A stretch of DNA of 64,000 nucleotides from Paraflavitalea pollutisoli (GTDB lineage: Bacteria; Bacteroidota; Bacteroidia; Chitinophagales; Chitinophagaceae): positions 620,001 through 684,000 of the forward strand of contig NZ_JARKMX010000014.1 of the NCBI RefSeq assembly GCF_029360705.1. The letters run 5' to 3'. Below are positions 47,851-56,604 of this stretch, one piece after another (position 1 is the first letter of the stretch; each line of letters begins with the position of its first letter). A model generated the notes under the pieces. The model was not told the origin of the DNA. It did no database searches and saw only the letters and a program-made list of their open reading frames with translations. Made by a program: the position numbers and the translations under genes.

Positions 47851-50337
47851 TCATGTTGTACCCGGCTTTTCTTCAGAAGCCTCCACCGTGATATGCAGGT
47901 CCTGGTGCGGATAAGGTATATCGATACCTGCGTCTTTGAAAGACTGCTGAATGGCATTGATCACATCGCTTTTCGTCTGTCCCAGGTCGCGGGGATGCCC
48001 CAACCAGAAAAAGAGCTGAAAATCGATAGCACTGCTGTTAAAAGATGTATTGAGCACGGCAGGAGCAGGGAACTTCAATATTTTTTCGTGCGATTGCAGG
48101 ATATGTTGCAGGATCTCTTGGGCCTTTCCCAGATCAGTACCATACCCCACCCCTACCGTGAGGTCGCCCCGGCGAAGCGTATTGCCTTGCGTCCAGTTGA
48201 CCACATGCTGGTTGAGCAGGTCACCATTGGGGATCACCACTACCGCGCCATCCCAGGCTGCCAGTATACTGCTTCGAAAACCAATCGATTTGATCGTACC
48301 TTCTTTACCAGCAACAGATACGATATCCCCTACATTGACTGGTTTCTCGAAGGCGATGATGAGGCCACTCACCAGGTTGTTGACCAGCGTCTGCAAACCA
48401 AATCCAATGCCTACGCCCAACGCACCGAGTATGAGGGTAATTTTATCCAGCGGAATACCTGCAGCTGCAAAAGCCAGGAACATACCGATGCTGATGATGG
48501 CTATACGCACCAGCAGCAACCAACTGCCAAGCCCCACTTTCTTTTCACCTGAAGACCGGCTGCCGTTGTCTTCAGAAGCAAAAAAAGACACGATGCGGGA
48601 TACCACGACCGACAATGCCAGGATGAGGAAAAAAGCCAGTACACCACCTATGGAAAAAGAATAATCTCCAATGGTCCTGGGGGTAAACAGCAGGTCCTCG
48701 ACCGGATCTGTCAGCAGGTGGAAGAGATAAAAGTTGCGACCAAAGAGGATAAACCACCCCACTACCAGGAATAAATAAAATATGGGAGGCGCTTTTTTAC
48801 CGATACGGTCGAAATTTATGTAGAATAATTTTTTATCCGGCGTGTGATAAACCTGCGAAGCGAGATAAAGACCTTCATTGATCAGCCGGATGGTCCACAA
48901 CATCTGGACAGCGATCATTCCACTGCAATAGCCGCTCACCAGGCTCGTCTTCGAAAAATTGTACCAGCCATAAAGATTGGCGATGGTGGCCATGCCCTCC
49001 AATGCCAGCATGAAACCGGCAAAATAGAGGATCGCTTTCTCCCGTAATTCATTACGGTGTTTGTTAAACAACAGCAATGCACCCAATACACAACCCACTC
49101 CCGATAACAACATCATACACCAGCGTTCGGTACGGGATGGCTGCAACACCAGGTTGACGGCACTAGCTGCGATGTAAAGACCAATAAGAACGAACCAGGC
49201 ACGTAGCCAATACACGGCAACCCCATGTCGGAATACAAAACTGAGGCAAATAGCTACCACCAACCACAAGGAGGCACTGAATACAAAAGGAGGATTCGGG
49301 AAGATGAATTGAAATAGGGTTACAACAATTACGATGGCCGATAGCAATGGAAATCGCAATAGGTGCTGCCCTTCATATTCCTTTTGCAGCAACCCGGCTT
49401 TGACCGTTTTCTTTTTCAGGGACCGCAGAAAAACGGTCGCCGCCAAGATGAGTAGCGCCAATAAAAACAGGTTGCCCCGGTTATTTTGTAGAAAGAATTG
49501 CCAGCTCAAGCGGTCTTTGGCCACAGAAAATGCGAGCACCTCGCGCAGGGTGCGATGGGTAAAAGCCGGTTTCCAGAGCGGAGGCAGTTCACCGGTGAAA
49601 CTCCGGACTGATACAGCCAACCGGTGCTGTTCGATCTCTTCCAGCCCCGCAATAAGGATCGATACCAATTCATCACAGCGCAATTGAAATGTCCGTATCC
49701 TGGGTACTACTTTTTCCAGGATGCTGTCGGCCGGCCGTAGTTCGTGTGCAACCGACTTTAGCTTTTGAAAATACTGTACCAGTTGCAGGCTATCATTGCT
49801 GAATGCATACAACGTGGAATCACTGGTCAGTGAATCCACATTGTTGCGGTACCGCATCAGGTCACGTTGCAGGCGGTCTATCTGCTCCTTGCGCACGCTG
49901 GCTTTTCGCAATAACTCTTCCAATATCTTAGTCGTGGTAGCCAGGTTGCGGTGGGTGGGTAATTCGCCGGGGTTCGTAAATACACCTTCACCGGCGATCG
50001 TGTACCAATGGGTGATCTGGTCAAGATCGTCGATAATGGCTGCTGTGTCGAGTGAACGTTTCAGGTAGGCTTTAGCATTGTTGATGTTCTTACGTATTTG
50101 TTCCAACAGATCATCCTGTCGAATCGCCAGTTTATCCGTTCTGAATTCAGCAATACTTTCACGTCCCCGGTCCTTGATGCGCTTGATGGGATCACGGAAA
50201 ACAGGCTCGACAGTATCTGCTATTCCAGGTACTGAAACGGTAGTATCTTGCTGCTGGCCCTGGACTACGCCAACCGACACGCACAACAACAGGGTGGGTC
50301 CAAACAGCCATCTTGATAATATCTGGTATACACGCAT
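47851..50337 (-). CDS. Large MscS-family mechanosensitive channel
   Basis: 828 residues from the ATG at 50337. That start opens a clear signal peptide (MRVYQILSRWLFGPTLLLC..., cleavage near VQG-QQQ). The in-frame start at 50397 would put 20 polar residues before it and would include the upstream terminator, so it was rejected. A helical, coiled-coil-like periplasmic region spans about 25-260. Multiple membrane helices follow (about 280-640). The MscS core is near the C-terminus: GALGVGIGFGLQTLVNNLVSG is the pore-lining helix, followed by FEKPVNVGDIVSVAG and VVVIPNGDLLNQHVVNW. The layout resembles the MscK/MscM class. It would release solutes under hypo-osmotic shock. It lies just downstream of the T9SS protein gene, across a terminator. 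Confidence 0.9.
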   Translation of the reverse strand: MRVYQILSRWLFGPTLLLCVSVGVVQGQQQDTTVSVPGIADTVEPVFRDPIKRIKDRGRESIAEFRTDKLAIRQDDLLEQIRKNINNAKAYLKRSLDTAAIIDDLDQITHWYTIAGEGVFTNPGELPTHRNLATTTKILEELLRKASVRKEQIDRLQRDLMRYRNNVDSLTSDSTLYAFSNDSLQLVQYFQKLKSVAHELRPADSILEKVVPRIRTFQLRCDELVSILIAGLEEIEQHRLAVSVRSFTGELPPLWKPAFTHRTLREVLAFSVAKDRLSWQFFLQNNRGNLFLLALLILAATVFLRSLKKKTVKAGLLQKEYEGQHLLRFPLLSAIVIVVTLFQFIFPNPPFVFSASLWLVVAICLSFVFRHGVAVYWLRAWFVLIGLYIAASAVNLVLQPSRTERWCMMLLSGVGCVLGALLLFNKHRNELREKAILYFAGFMLALEGMATIANLYGWYNFSKTSLVSGYCSGMIAVQMLWTIRLINEGLYLASQVYHTPDKKLFYINFDRIGKKAPPIFYLFLVVGWFILFGRNFYLFHLLTDPVEDLLFTPRTIGDYSFSIGGVLAFFLILALSVVVSRIVSFFASEDNGSRSSGEKKVGLGSWLLLVRIAIISIGMFLAFAAAGIPLDKITLILGALGVGIGFGLQTLVNNLVSGLIIAFEKPVNVGDIVSVAGKEGTIKSIGFRSSILAAWDGAVVVIPNGDLLNQHVVNWTQGNTLRRGDLTVGVGYGTDLGKAQEILQHILQSHEKILKFPAPAVLNTSFNSSAIDFQLFFWLGHPRDLGQTKSDVINAIQQSFKDAGIDIPYPHQDLHITVEASEEKPGTT

Positions 50338-50338
50338 G

Positions 50339-50364
50339 AAAAAAGGTGGACTTCCGTCCACCTT
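50339..50364 (-). terminator. Intrinsic terminator just before the channel gene
   Basis: Read on the minus strand, AAGGTGGAC (50364-50356) pairs with GTCCACCTT (50351-50343) around four bases, and a run of T (50344-50339) follows, ending one base before the ATG at 50337. It ends the T9SS protein transcript 40-60 bases past its stop. It may also restrict read-through into the channel gene. Confidence 0.7.
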
Positions 50365-50400
50365 GATAAGACACCTTTCGACCGGAGAAACCGCCAACTG

Positions 50401-53139
50401 TTAGTTTGCCACTACATAGCGCACCACCTGCCGTTCTTTACGGGTAGTCGTTACTTCTATGAAATAAATCCCCTGCGCCAAAGCGGCTGCGTTTGAATAA
50501 TAAGCATTCATGCCACGACCCAACAACAGTTGACCGGTGCTCACCAGCTTCCCCAGTCCATCGGTCACCCGGATCGTTGCCACAGTTGCAGCACCTGAGA
50601 AAATATTCAACGTATAATTGCCCGGCCCCGGATTCTTCAGCACCTTTACCTGCAACTGGTCGCCGAAGTCACCTACCTGAATGACACGCGAGTATTCAAA
50701 GCGGCCATCCTTGTCTACCAGCCTCAGCCGGTACCAGGCGGTACTGTTAGTGCCTGCATCCCGGAAGTTATAGGCATGTTGCCCACCCTCTCCGATGGCC
50801 TTTACCCTGCCTATATCGCTGAATGTATTGCCGTCTTTGCTGCGTTCTACCACATATTCATCAAAGTTCACTTCATTGTCGACTACCCAATCCAGTAAAT
50901 GAGCCCCTTGCTGCGACTCACCCCGGAAGCTGATCAGGTGAACGGGTAAGGGATTCGTTAATGAATTGATGGATGCCAGCGTAAATGGACTGAAGGAAGG
51001 TACAGCATTGGTCGTCCGCACATAATTAGGTGACTCCGCTACATTGCCCGCATCCTCCCATAGGCTACCATTCCACCTTGACACCCGCAGCTGCGCAGGC
51101 GCTGTAATGGTACCGCTTCTTCCGCTTACATAAGAGAGAGAAACAAAGGGATTGGAAGCGGTGCCCGTCTTGTTGATCATCCAGTATTCCACATCGCTTA
51201 TTTTTTGCAGGCTAGGTTGCTTAGCATTGTCATTGTACAATGGACCGGGATCAACATGAAAATACTGGGCGGTCACGACATCGGTAGCCGGTGAGGTGAT
51301 CTTGGCTGGCGCATAGAAACCCTGGTTGCCGATCGGGAACACGAAATCGGCATACCAACTGAATTGTACCGGCCCGTCGACGAAGCTGAGGTTGCTGGCT
51401 TCATACGCTACTGCCTGGTTCTTGAATGACAGGTAATTGGTGCTACTGCCCATCACGATACCGCGGGTGAACCGGATGAATTTCGGGCCGTTGCCATCGG
51501 CAAACTGGTCCATCACCACCGGCGAGCCCAGAATTAGGTTACCGGATGGTTTATTGACGATAAAAGATCCATTCCAGGCGTCGATACGGGTGGGCGCAAA
51601 CGTCAGTGTTTGATCGCCAGTGCCGGTAAATAACAGGTTGGAGACACCGGCGGTCGGATTGGCACCTGCTTCAAAATTGATATTCCCCTTGGCATCAAAT
51701 GCACTACCCGTTTGTCCCTGCATCGTACCCGAGCGGAAGGTCAAGGTGCCATTTACCACCAGCGTATCCGCTAATCCTGGTGTAAACTGTGACTGGTTAT
51801 CGAAAATGAGGTTATTGAAGGTTTCACGGTTAGCCGTCAGGTTGGTACCGGTAGGAATGGAAGGATAATAGAAGACATAAGTGCCACCATTCGCGTTAAA
51901 CACGCCACCCGAGTTGATGTGCTCGCCGGTGTTGTACAGGTAGTTATTGGGTGCATTGAAAGTGCCACCCGGCTCTATCTCCAGGCTCCGGAAACGGCTG
52001 CGGATCGGGTTGTTATTGGGAAACTGTATGATGCCCCGGCGCACAATGAAGCGGGCATCGAAATTCCCGATACGGATGGTGTCATCCACTGCACCGGCGC
52101 CACGGTAAACATTCACCACGACATTCGGTGATGATTTGATGATACCTACGAAATTCGTAACCCCTGTCACCGCCAATGGCGCCGCAAGCGTAACTGTACT
52201 GGGATTGGGTCCCGTACAAGCAATAGGGATAGAAGATCCACTGAAGGACGTTCCTGTCGTGACATCTTTTTCTATCTTAATAAATCCGCCGCCGGAGAAT
52301 TGACCGGACGTCAACGTAAGCAGGTTATTGATTTGAAAGGTATCCGCAGCAGCTGTCGTATTAAAGTTTATTCGACTGGTTCCCGCTTTGTTGATGATGA
52401 GGTTGTAAAATACCACCGTACCAGGATCGTTAGCGGTTACAATGACCACATCCTGCTGGCCGGCGCCATTGAAGGTAAAAGTACTGGTGCCTGCCACTAC
52501 GGATAAAGGTGTAGCGATGGTCATATTGTTGCCGATAAGAACGTTGCCGCTCCCGGCATTCAAAGTCCCTCCTGTTACCTGGAAAGAATTGTTAGCGACC
52601 TGCAAGGTGCCACTGTTTACATTAAAAGCACCATTAGTTAACGAGAATGTACTGGCCGCTGTGAATGAACCGGCACCGAGCGAGATCGTTCCACCACTCA
52701 TGGTAAACGTGTTGGCCGCACTAATGGCGGAACCGTCCGCATCGATGCTACCATTGGAGATGGTAAAAACACCATTGGCCAAAAACGCAGCTGTAGCGGA
52801 TAATGTGATGGCGCCCCCCGTTACCGAAGTATTGTTGCTGACTGTCAACCGACCGGCACTGCCAAGGGTCAGTGCACCACCGGAGAAGGTAAGCGACTGC
52901 ACGGTCGTGGTGACGTTTAAAAGAGCCGCGTTGGGCGTTACCCGGTCGAAGAATACAGCATCGTTGCTGCCGGGCACCGAAGCACCGCCCGCTCCTCCCG
53001 GCGCGGTAGACCAATTGGTCGTCGTATTCCAATCCGTAGAGGTAGCTCCCACCCAGTAACGCTGGGCTTGCAAAACAATCGAGCTGAAGACGAGGTAGCA
53101 AACTGTTAGTAGAGATCTCTTCATGGTTTTCATATTCAT
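50401..53139 (-). CDS. Large T9SS-exported surface protein
   Basis: 912 residues with a signal peptide (cleavage near VLQA-QRYW). Residues about 25-230 are built of short beta repeats rich in SGG, NNS and TVS. A long beta-rich middle follows. Near residues 740-830 lies the PVHLISFRGE...LDWVVDNEVNFDEYVVERSKDG stretch, a fibronectin-like module common before Bacteroidota sorting domains. The last ~80 residues (LKNPGPGNYTLNIFSG... GIYFIEVTT) match a type A sorting domain. It should pass the outer membrane by the type IX system and stay on or leave the cell surface. The function is unknown. The gene is divergent from P16; the activator sites at 53224-53264 lie about 85 bases from its start and could affect it too. 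Confidence 0.85.
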   Translation of the reverse strand: MNMKTMKRSLLTVCYLVFSSIVLQAQRYWVGATSTDWNTTTNWSTAPGGAGGASVPGSNDAVFFDRVTPNAALLNVTTTVQSLTFSGGALTLGSAGRLTVSNNTSVTGGAITLSATAAFLANGVFTISNGSIDADGSAISAANTFTMSGGTISLGAGSFTAASTFSLTNGAFNVNSGTLQVANNSFQVTGGTLNAGSGNVLIGNNMTIATPLSVVAGTSTFTFNGAGQQDVVIVTANDPGTVVFYNLIINKAGTSRINFNTTAAADTFQINNLLTLTSGQFSGGGFIKIEKDVTTGTSFSGSSIPIACTGPNPSTVTLAAPLAVTGVTNFVGIIKSSPNVVVNVYRGAGAVDDTIRIGNFDARFIVRRGIIQFPNNNPIRSRFRSLEIEPGGTFNAPNNYLYNTGEHINSGGVFNANGGTYVFYYPSIPTGTNLTANRETFNNLIFDNQSQFTPGLADTLVVNGTLTFRSGTMQGQTGSAFDAKGNINFEAGANPTAGVSNLLFTGTGDQTLTFAPTRIDAWNGSFIVNKPSGNLILGSPVVMDQFADGNGPKFIRFTRGIVMGSSTNYLSFKNQAVAYEASNLSFVDGPVQFSWYADFVFPIGNQGFYAPAKITSPATDVVTAQYFHVDPGPLYNDNAKQPSLQKISDVEYWMINKTGTASNPFVSLSYVSGRSGTITAPAQLRVSRWNGSLWEDAGNVAESPNYVRTTNAVPSFSPFTLASINSLTNPLPVHLISFRGESQQGAHLLDWVVDNEVNFDEYVVERSKDGNTFSDIGRVKAIGEGGQHAYNFRDAGTNSTAWYRLRLVDKDGRFEYSRVIQVGDFGDQLQVKVLKNPGPGNYTLNIFSGAATVATIRVTDGLGKLVSTGQLLLGRGMNAYYSNAAALAQGIYFIEVTTTRKERQVVRYVVAN

Positions 53140-53223
53140 AACTGGTAAACATTAAGCAGGGTCATGCCGGACGGCAGCCCGGAAAAGCAACCGTCACCCC
53201 CACCGGCAGCTGGCCGGCGGACG

Positions 53224-53264
53224 CTGTATCGAAACCGAACAGTTTTTGTATCGGAAACGAACTG
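53224..53264 (+). promoter_or_regulatory. Paired activator binding sites, copy 2
   Basis: Site A runs 53223-53243 (CTGT and ACAG as inverted arms 11 bases apart), site B 53246-53265. The TGTA starts are at 53225 and 53247, again 22 bases apart, and site B is again 69 bases before the TGG at 53316. Identity with the block at 6746-6786 is 34 of 41, including CTGTATCGAAA, ACAGT, TTGTA, CGG and AACGAAC. The flanking sequence is not similar at this level, so the match looks selected rather than a recent copy. Confidence 0.8.
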
Positions 53265-53312
53265 TACAGCCGTTCAATAAGCTTATATTACACTGTAAAT
53301 CATACCACTACG

Positions 53313-53329
53313 TTCTGGCATGTGATTGC
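53313..53329 (+). promoter_or_regulatory. Sigma-54-like core promoter of operon 2
   Basis: TTCTGGCATG at 53313-53322 and TTGC at 53326-53329, with 9 bases between GG and GC, as at the first promoter. A related TCATA-CACT sequence precedes both cores (6821-6830 and 53300-53309). The expected start is near 53341, driving P16, ATPase 2 and the TolC-like gene. Confidence 0.7.
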
Positions 53330-53481
53330 CATACTACGGGCAGGCATCCGGATGGCAGGGAAAGCATAGCCATGGGAATGAAGGGGAAAGTAAAGCCGTG
53401 AAAAACAGACTTCTTCCGATGCAACAAAATGCCAGCTGGATAGCCTATTATTTTGCACCGGTATTATAAAAGATCATCAAC

Positions 53482-55872
53482 TTGATTAGGAACTACCTTA
53501 AAATAGCCTGCAGGAACCTTGTAAGAAACAAGGTATTCGCATTCATCAATGTCTTCGGACTTGGATTGAGTATGGCGGTCTGCCTGTTGGTGATCATCCA
53601 TGTAAAAGACCAGCTGGGCTATGATACATTTCATCCCCGGTCCGATCGCATGGTGCGCATCATTACTCATGTTACAGGTCGCGAAGGAAACACCTATACA
53701 TGGGCCAGCACGCCACTGCCGCTGGCTCCTAAACTGAATGCCGAGTTTGATCCCGCGGCGCTCCAGGTACGTGTTTACCCCTACAACAACAATGCCACCA
53801 GTGGTGTCAAAGATTTCTACTTACAACAAGCATTTGTCGATAGCGGCTTTTTCCAGCTTTTCGGATTCCCCCTGCAGGCCGGCAATGCTGCCACTGTGCT
53901 CAGCGCACCCAACAGCATCGTGTTAAGCCAGGCTACTGCTACCAAATTTTTCGAGCCGGGACAAGCCATGGGACAAACCATCTCCATCACCGGCCTGGGC
54001 GACTTCACCGTGACCGGTGTGATGCAACCGCCGCCCGGCAAATCGCACTTGCTTAAAGATGCCTACCTCTCCATGAGTTCTGTCAATGTGTTGGAAAAAA
54101 CCGGAAAATTGCCGGCCATGCTTCAACAATGGGACCTTACCAAAGCCTATACCTACCTGCAATTGCCACCACATCGTTCTGCCAGCCAACTGGACAAGTC
54201 ACTTCAGTCTGTCTCCCGGGAATTACTGCAGCAGTCTAACAAGATTGGCCAGGAGAGTTTTTATTTTGAAGTGCAGCCCTTCGACAAGATCATACTCAGC
54301 GAAGAAATGGGTTTTTCTTTGGGCGATACCGGTTCCCGCGGAAAGGTGTGGGCCGAGATTTCGGTCGCCTTCGTCATCCTGCTATCGGCTTGTTTCAATT
54401 ACACCAACCTGTCTATCGCCCGTTCTTTACGCCGCGGTAAAGAAGTTGGGGTACGGAAGGTCGCTGGCGCCAGGCGTGTACAAATATTTACACAATTCAT
54501 TGTAGAATCTTTGCTGACAGCCTTTCTCGCGCTTGCGCTGGGATATGTCATGCTTCACCTGATAACAGGACAACCATTCAGCCGGGAAATCACGTCGGCC
54601 GACGAACTTTCCCTGGATGCAGCCACGGCTGGATGGTTTGTTCTGTTTGCTTTGTTTGCCGGTCTGCTGGCGGGCGGTCTGCCGGCCTGGGCGCTCTCTT
54701 CTTTCAAACCGGTAGCGGTATTGAAAAATCTTACGACCGTCAAATTATTCCTGGGGAATGGCGTACGCAAGGGGTTGCTGGTAATACAATTTGCGCTCTC
54801 GCTGATCGCGATCATCTTCACGCTGACCTTTTACCGGCAATTCAGCTATATGGCATCGGCCGATCCAGGGTTCAGAAAAGATCATATCATTACGTTGCCC
54901 GCTACGCCTGAAAGCCAGCCCCGGTTGAAACAGGCGTTGGAGCAATTGAACGGTATTACCGGTGTAGCCACCGTATCTACCGTGCCCGGTAAAAATGCTA
55001 CGGGCACCACCAAAGTGCAAACCCAGGCCGGCAAAGACTATATCGGTATGGATTACTATTATGCAGATCCGGAGATCTTTTCCGTCATGCAATTGAACTT
55101 TCTGGCAGGGCGTCCCTTTATTGCCATCAACGATAGCCTGATGGGCGAGCGCCAGGTGGTGATCAATGAACGTGCTTTGCAACCACTGCAACTCGGCACA
55201 CCCCAGGAAGCTGTGGGCAAAACCATCCTGCTGGATGACAGCATCACCGTGCAGATTGCCGGCGTCGTAAAAAATGTATTTCACCGGGGCATGGCCAGCC
55301 CCTATATTCCGCTCGTAATACGGAACAAGCCCTTTGCCACACATTTCGTTGTTGCCAGTACGGTCAATACGCTTCCCCCCGGTTACCTGGCACGGGTAGA
55401 AGCTGTCTGGAAAAATCACTATCCCGGGCAACCCTTTGCCGGAAGTTGGATGCAGGACGAATGGGATGGCCGGCACGCAGCAACCGGCACTGTGGGTATG
55501 CTGGGTTTTCTGACCCTCATCACCGTGACGATCGCTTCGCTTGGTTTGCTGGGTATGGTGATCTATACGACCGAAACAAGGCGCAAAGAGATCGGCATCC
55601 GCAAGGTAATGGGGGCCGGTGTTGGTGCTGTTATGGCGCTCCTGAGCAGGAACTTTGTTAAACTGTTGTTGATCGCCGGATCGATTGCCCTGCCCATCGG
55701 TTTCCTGCTGGGCCATTTTTTCCTGAATATATTTGCCAACCGCATACAGGTGGGCATCGACATACTATTGATAAGTTTTGGGGCGATGCTTTTGATCGCA
55801 TTAATGACTATCATTACACAAATTTACCGGGTAGCCACAGCCAATCCGGTCAATAGCCTGAGAACAGAATAA
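53482..55872 (+). CDS. Double-FtsX ABC permease P16 (operon 2)
   Basis: 796 residues from a TTG start; IRNYLKIACRNLVRNK fits the family opening and fixes it. It has the eight-helix layout of the array copies. Coupling segments are KEVGVRKVAGA and KEIGIRKVMGAG. TM1 is followed by DQLGYDTFH, with Gln for the usual Glu. The first periplasmic domain ends KIILSEEMGFSLG, without the HLHS motif. The second has KNVFHRGMA in place of KDFHFxSLH. The tail is NPVNSLRTE. It is set apart from the array by two minus-strand genes, and it alone has an ATPase directly downstream (41 bases). Confidence 0.92.
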   Translation: MIRNYLKIACRNLVRNKVFAFINVFGLGLSMAVCLLVIIHVKDQLGYDTFHPRSDRMVRIITHVTGREGNTYTWASTPLPLAPKLNAEFDPAALQVRVYPYNNNATSGVKDFYLQQAFVDSGFFQLFGFPLQAGNAATVLSAPNSIVLSQATATKFFEPGQAMGQTISITGLGDFTVTGVMQPPPGKSHLLKDAYLSMSSVNVLEKTGKLPAMLQQWDLTKAYTYLQLPPHRSASQLDKSLQSVSRELLQQSNKIGQESFYFEVQPFDKIILSEEMGFSLGDTGSRGKVWAEISVAFVILLSACFNYTNLSIARSLRRGKEVGVRKVAGARRVQIFTQFIVESLLTAFLALALGYVMLHLITGQPFSREITSADELSLDAATAGWFVLFALFAGLLAGGLPAWALSSFKPVAVLKNLTTVKLFLGNGVRKGLLVIQFALSLIAIIFTLTFYRQFSYMASADPGFRKDHIITLPATPESQPRLKQALEQLNGITGVATVSTVPGKNATGTTKVQTQAGKDYIGMDYYYADPEIFSVMQLNFLAGRPFIAINDSLMGERQVVINERALQPLQLGTPQEAVGKTILLDDSITVQIAGVVKNVFHRGMASPYIPLVIRNKPFATHFVVASTVNTLPPGYLARVEAVWKNHYPGQPFAGSWMQDEWDGRHAATGTVGMLGFLTLITVTIASLGLLGMVIYTTETRRKEIGIRKVMGAGVGAVMALLSRNFVKLLLIAGSIALPIGFLLGHFFLNIFANRIQVGIDILLISFGAMLLIALMTIITQIYRVATANPVNSLRTE

Positions 55873-55913
55873 CAGGCAAGCACCTAAATAGTAAACACAA
55901 AACAAACGATCAC

Positions 55914-56576
55914 ATGTTAGAGCTCAAGCACATCTCCAAATGGGTAAATGTAGGCGGCAAGCCCACCTTCCTGCTGAAAGATATCAACTTCAAGGTCGAT
56001 GCCGGCGAATTCATATCCATTATGGGCCCCTCGGGATCGGGTAAATCGACCCTGCTGCACATTGTCGGCATGCTCGACGATGCCAACGAAGGCGAATATT
56101 TTTTCAATGGTGAGCCTGTACATTCGATGAAAGAAAAACAACGCTCCCAGTTATATAAAAAACACATTGGTTTTGTATTCCAGGCCTACCACCTCATCGA
56201 CGAACTGACGGTGTATGAGAACATCGAAACACCCCTCATATACCAGGATATCAAATCCTCCGAGCGCAAGGCCATGGTAGCAGATATACTCGACCGGTTC
56301 AATATCGTAGGTAAGAAAGACCTCTTCCCTACCCAGCTCTCCGGTGGTCAGCAACAACTGGTGGGTATCGCCCGGGCCCTCATAGCTAAGCCACAATTGC
56401 TGTTGGCCGATGAGCCCACCGGCAACCTCAATTCCAAACAAGGGGAAGACATCATGGAACTGTTCCAACAACTGAACAAAGATGGCGTCACCATCATCCA
56501 GGTAACGCACTCCGAAAAGAATGCAGAATACGGTACACGGATCGTGAACCTCCTGGATGGGCGAATAGACAATTAA
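55914..56576 (+). CDS. ABC transporter ATPase, MacB/LolD type (ATPase 2)
   Basis: 220 residues. Walker A GPSGSGKST at 38-46, Gln90, Walker B LLLADE at 162-167 and His199 are canonical. Two places differ from ATPase 1 in a gap-free alignment: the signature reads LSGGQQQLVG, with Leu149 for the usual Arg, and the D-loop is NLNS, with Asn173 for the conserved Asp. The protein should still bind ATP, but turnover or partner choice may differ. It lies between P16 and the TolC-like gene, so it probably energises P16. It could also serve array permeases when operon 1 is on. Confidence 0.94.
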   Translation: MLELKHISKWVNVGGKPTFLLKDINFKVDAGEFISIMGPSGSGKSTLLHIVGMLDDANEGEYFFNGEPVHSMKEKQRSQLYKKHIGFVFQAYHLIDELTVYENIETPLIYQDIKSSERKAMVADILDRFNIVGKKDLFPTQLSGGQQQLVGIARALIAKPQLLLADEPTGNLNSKQGEDIMELFQQLNKDGVTIIQVTHSEKNAEYGTRIVNLLDGRIDN

Positions 56577-56604
56577 TTTAGGAACATAATAAAGAAACTG
56601 AAAC

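Larger units (their letters stand above)
53140..53481. other. Regulatory intergenic region of operon 2
   Basis: 342 bases between divergent genes with no coding sequence. It contains the second paired activator block (53224-53264), the second sigma-54-like core (53313-53329) and a leader of about 140 bases before the TTG of P16. No intrinsic terminator like the one in the operon 1 leader was found here. Confidence 0.75.

Noticed and set aside
50338-50397. Longer N-terminus of the MscS-type channel
   Set aside because: It would put 20 polar residues ahead of a clear signal peptide and would be encoded by the terminator of the gene upstream.
53345-53354. CATCCGGATG palindrome in the operon 2 leader, echoing CATCCGG/CCGGATG in the operon 1 leader hairpin
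   Set aside because: The positions relative to the promoters differ (about +4 versus +37) and only one copy forms a terminator, so the likeness may be chance.
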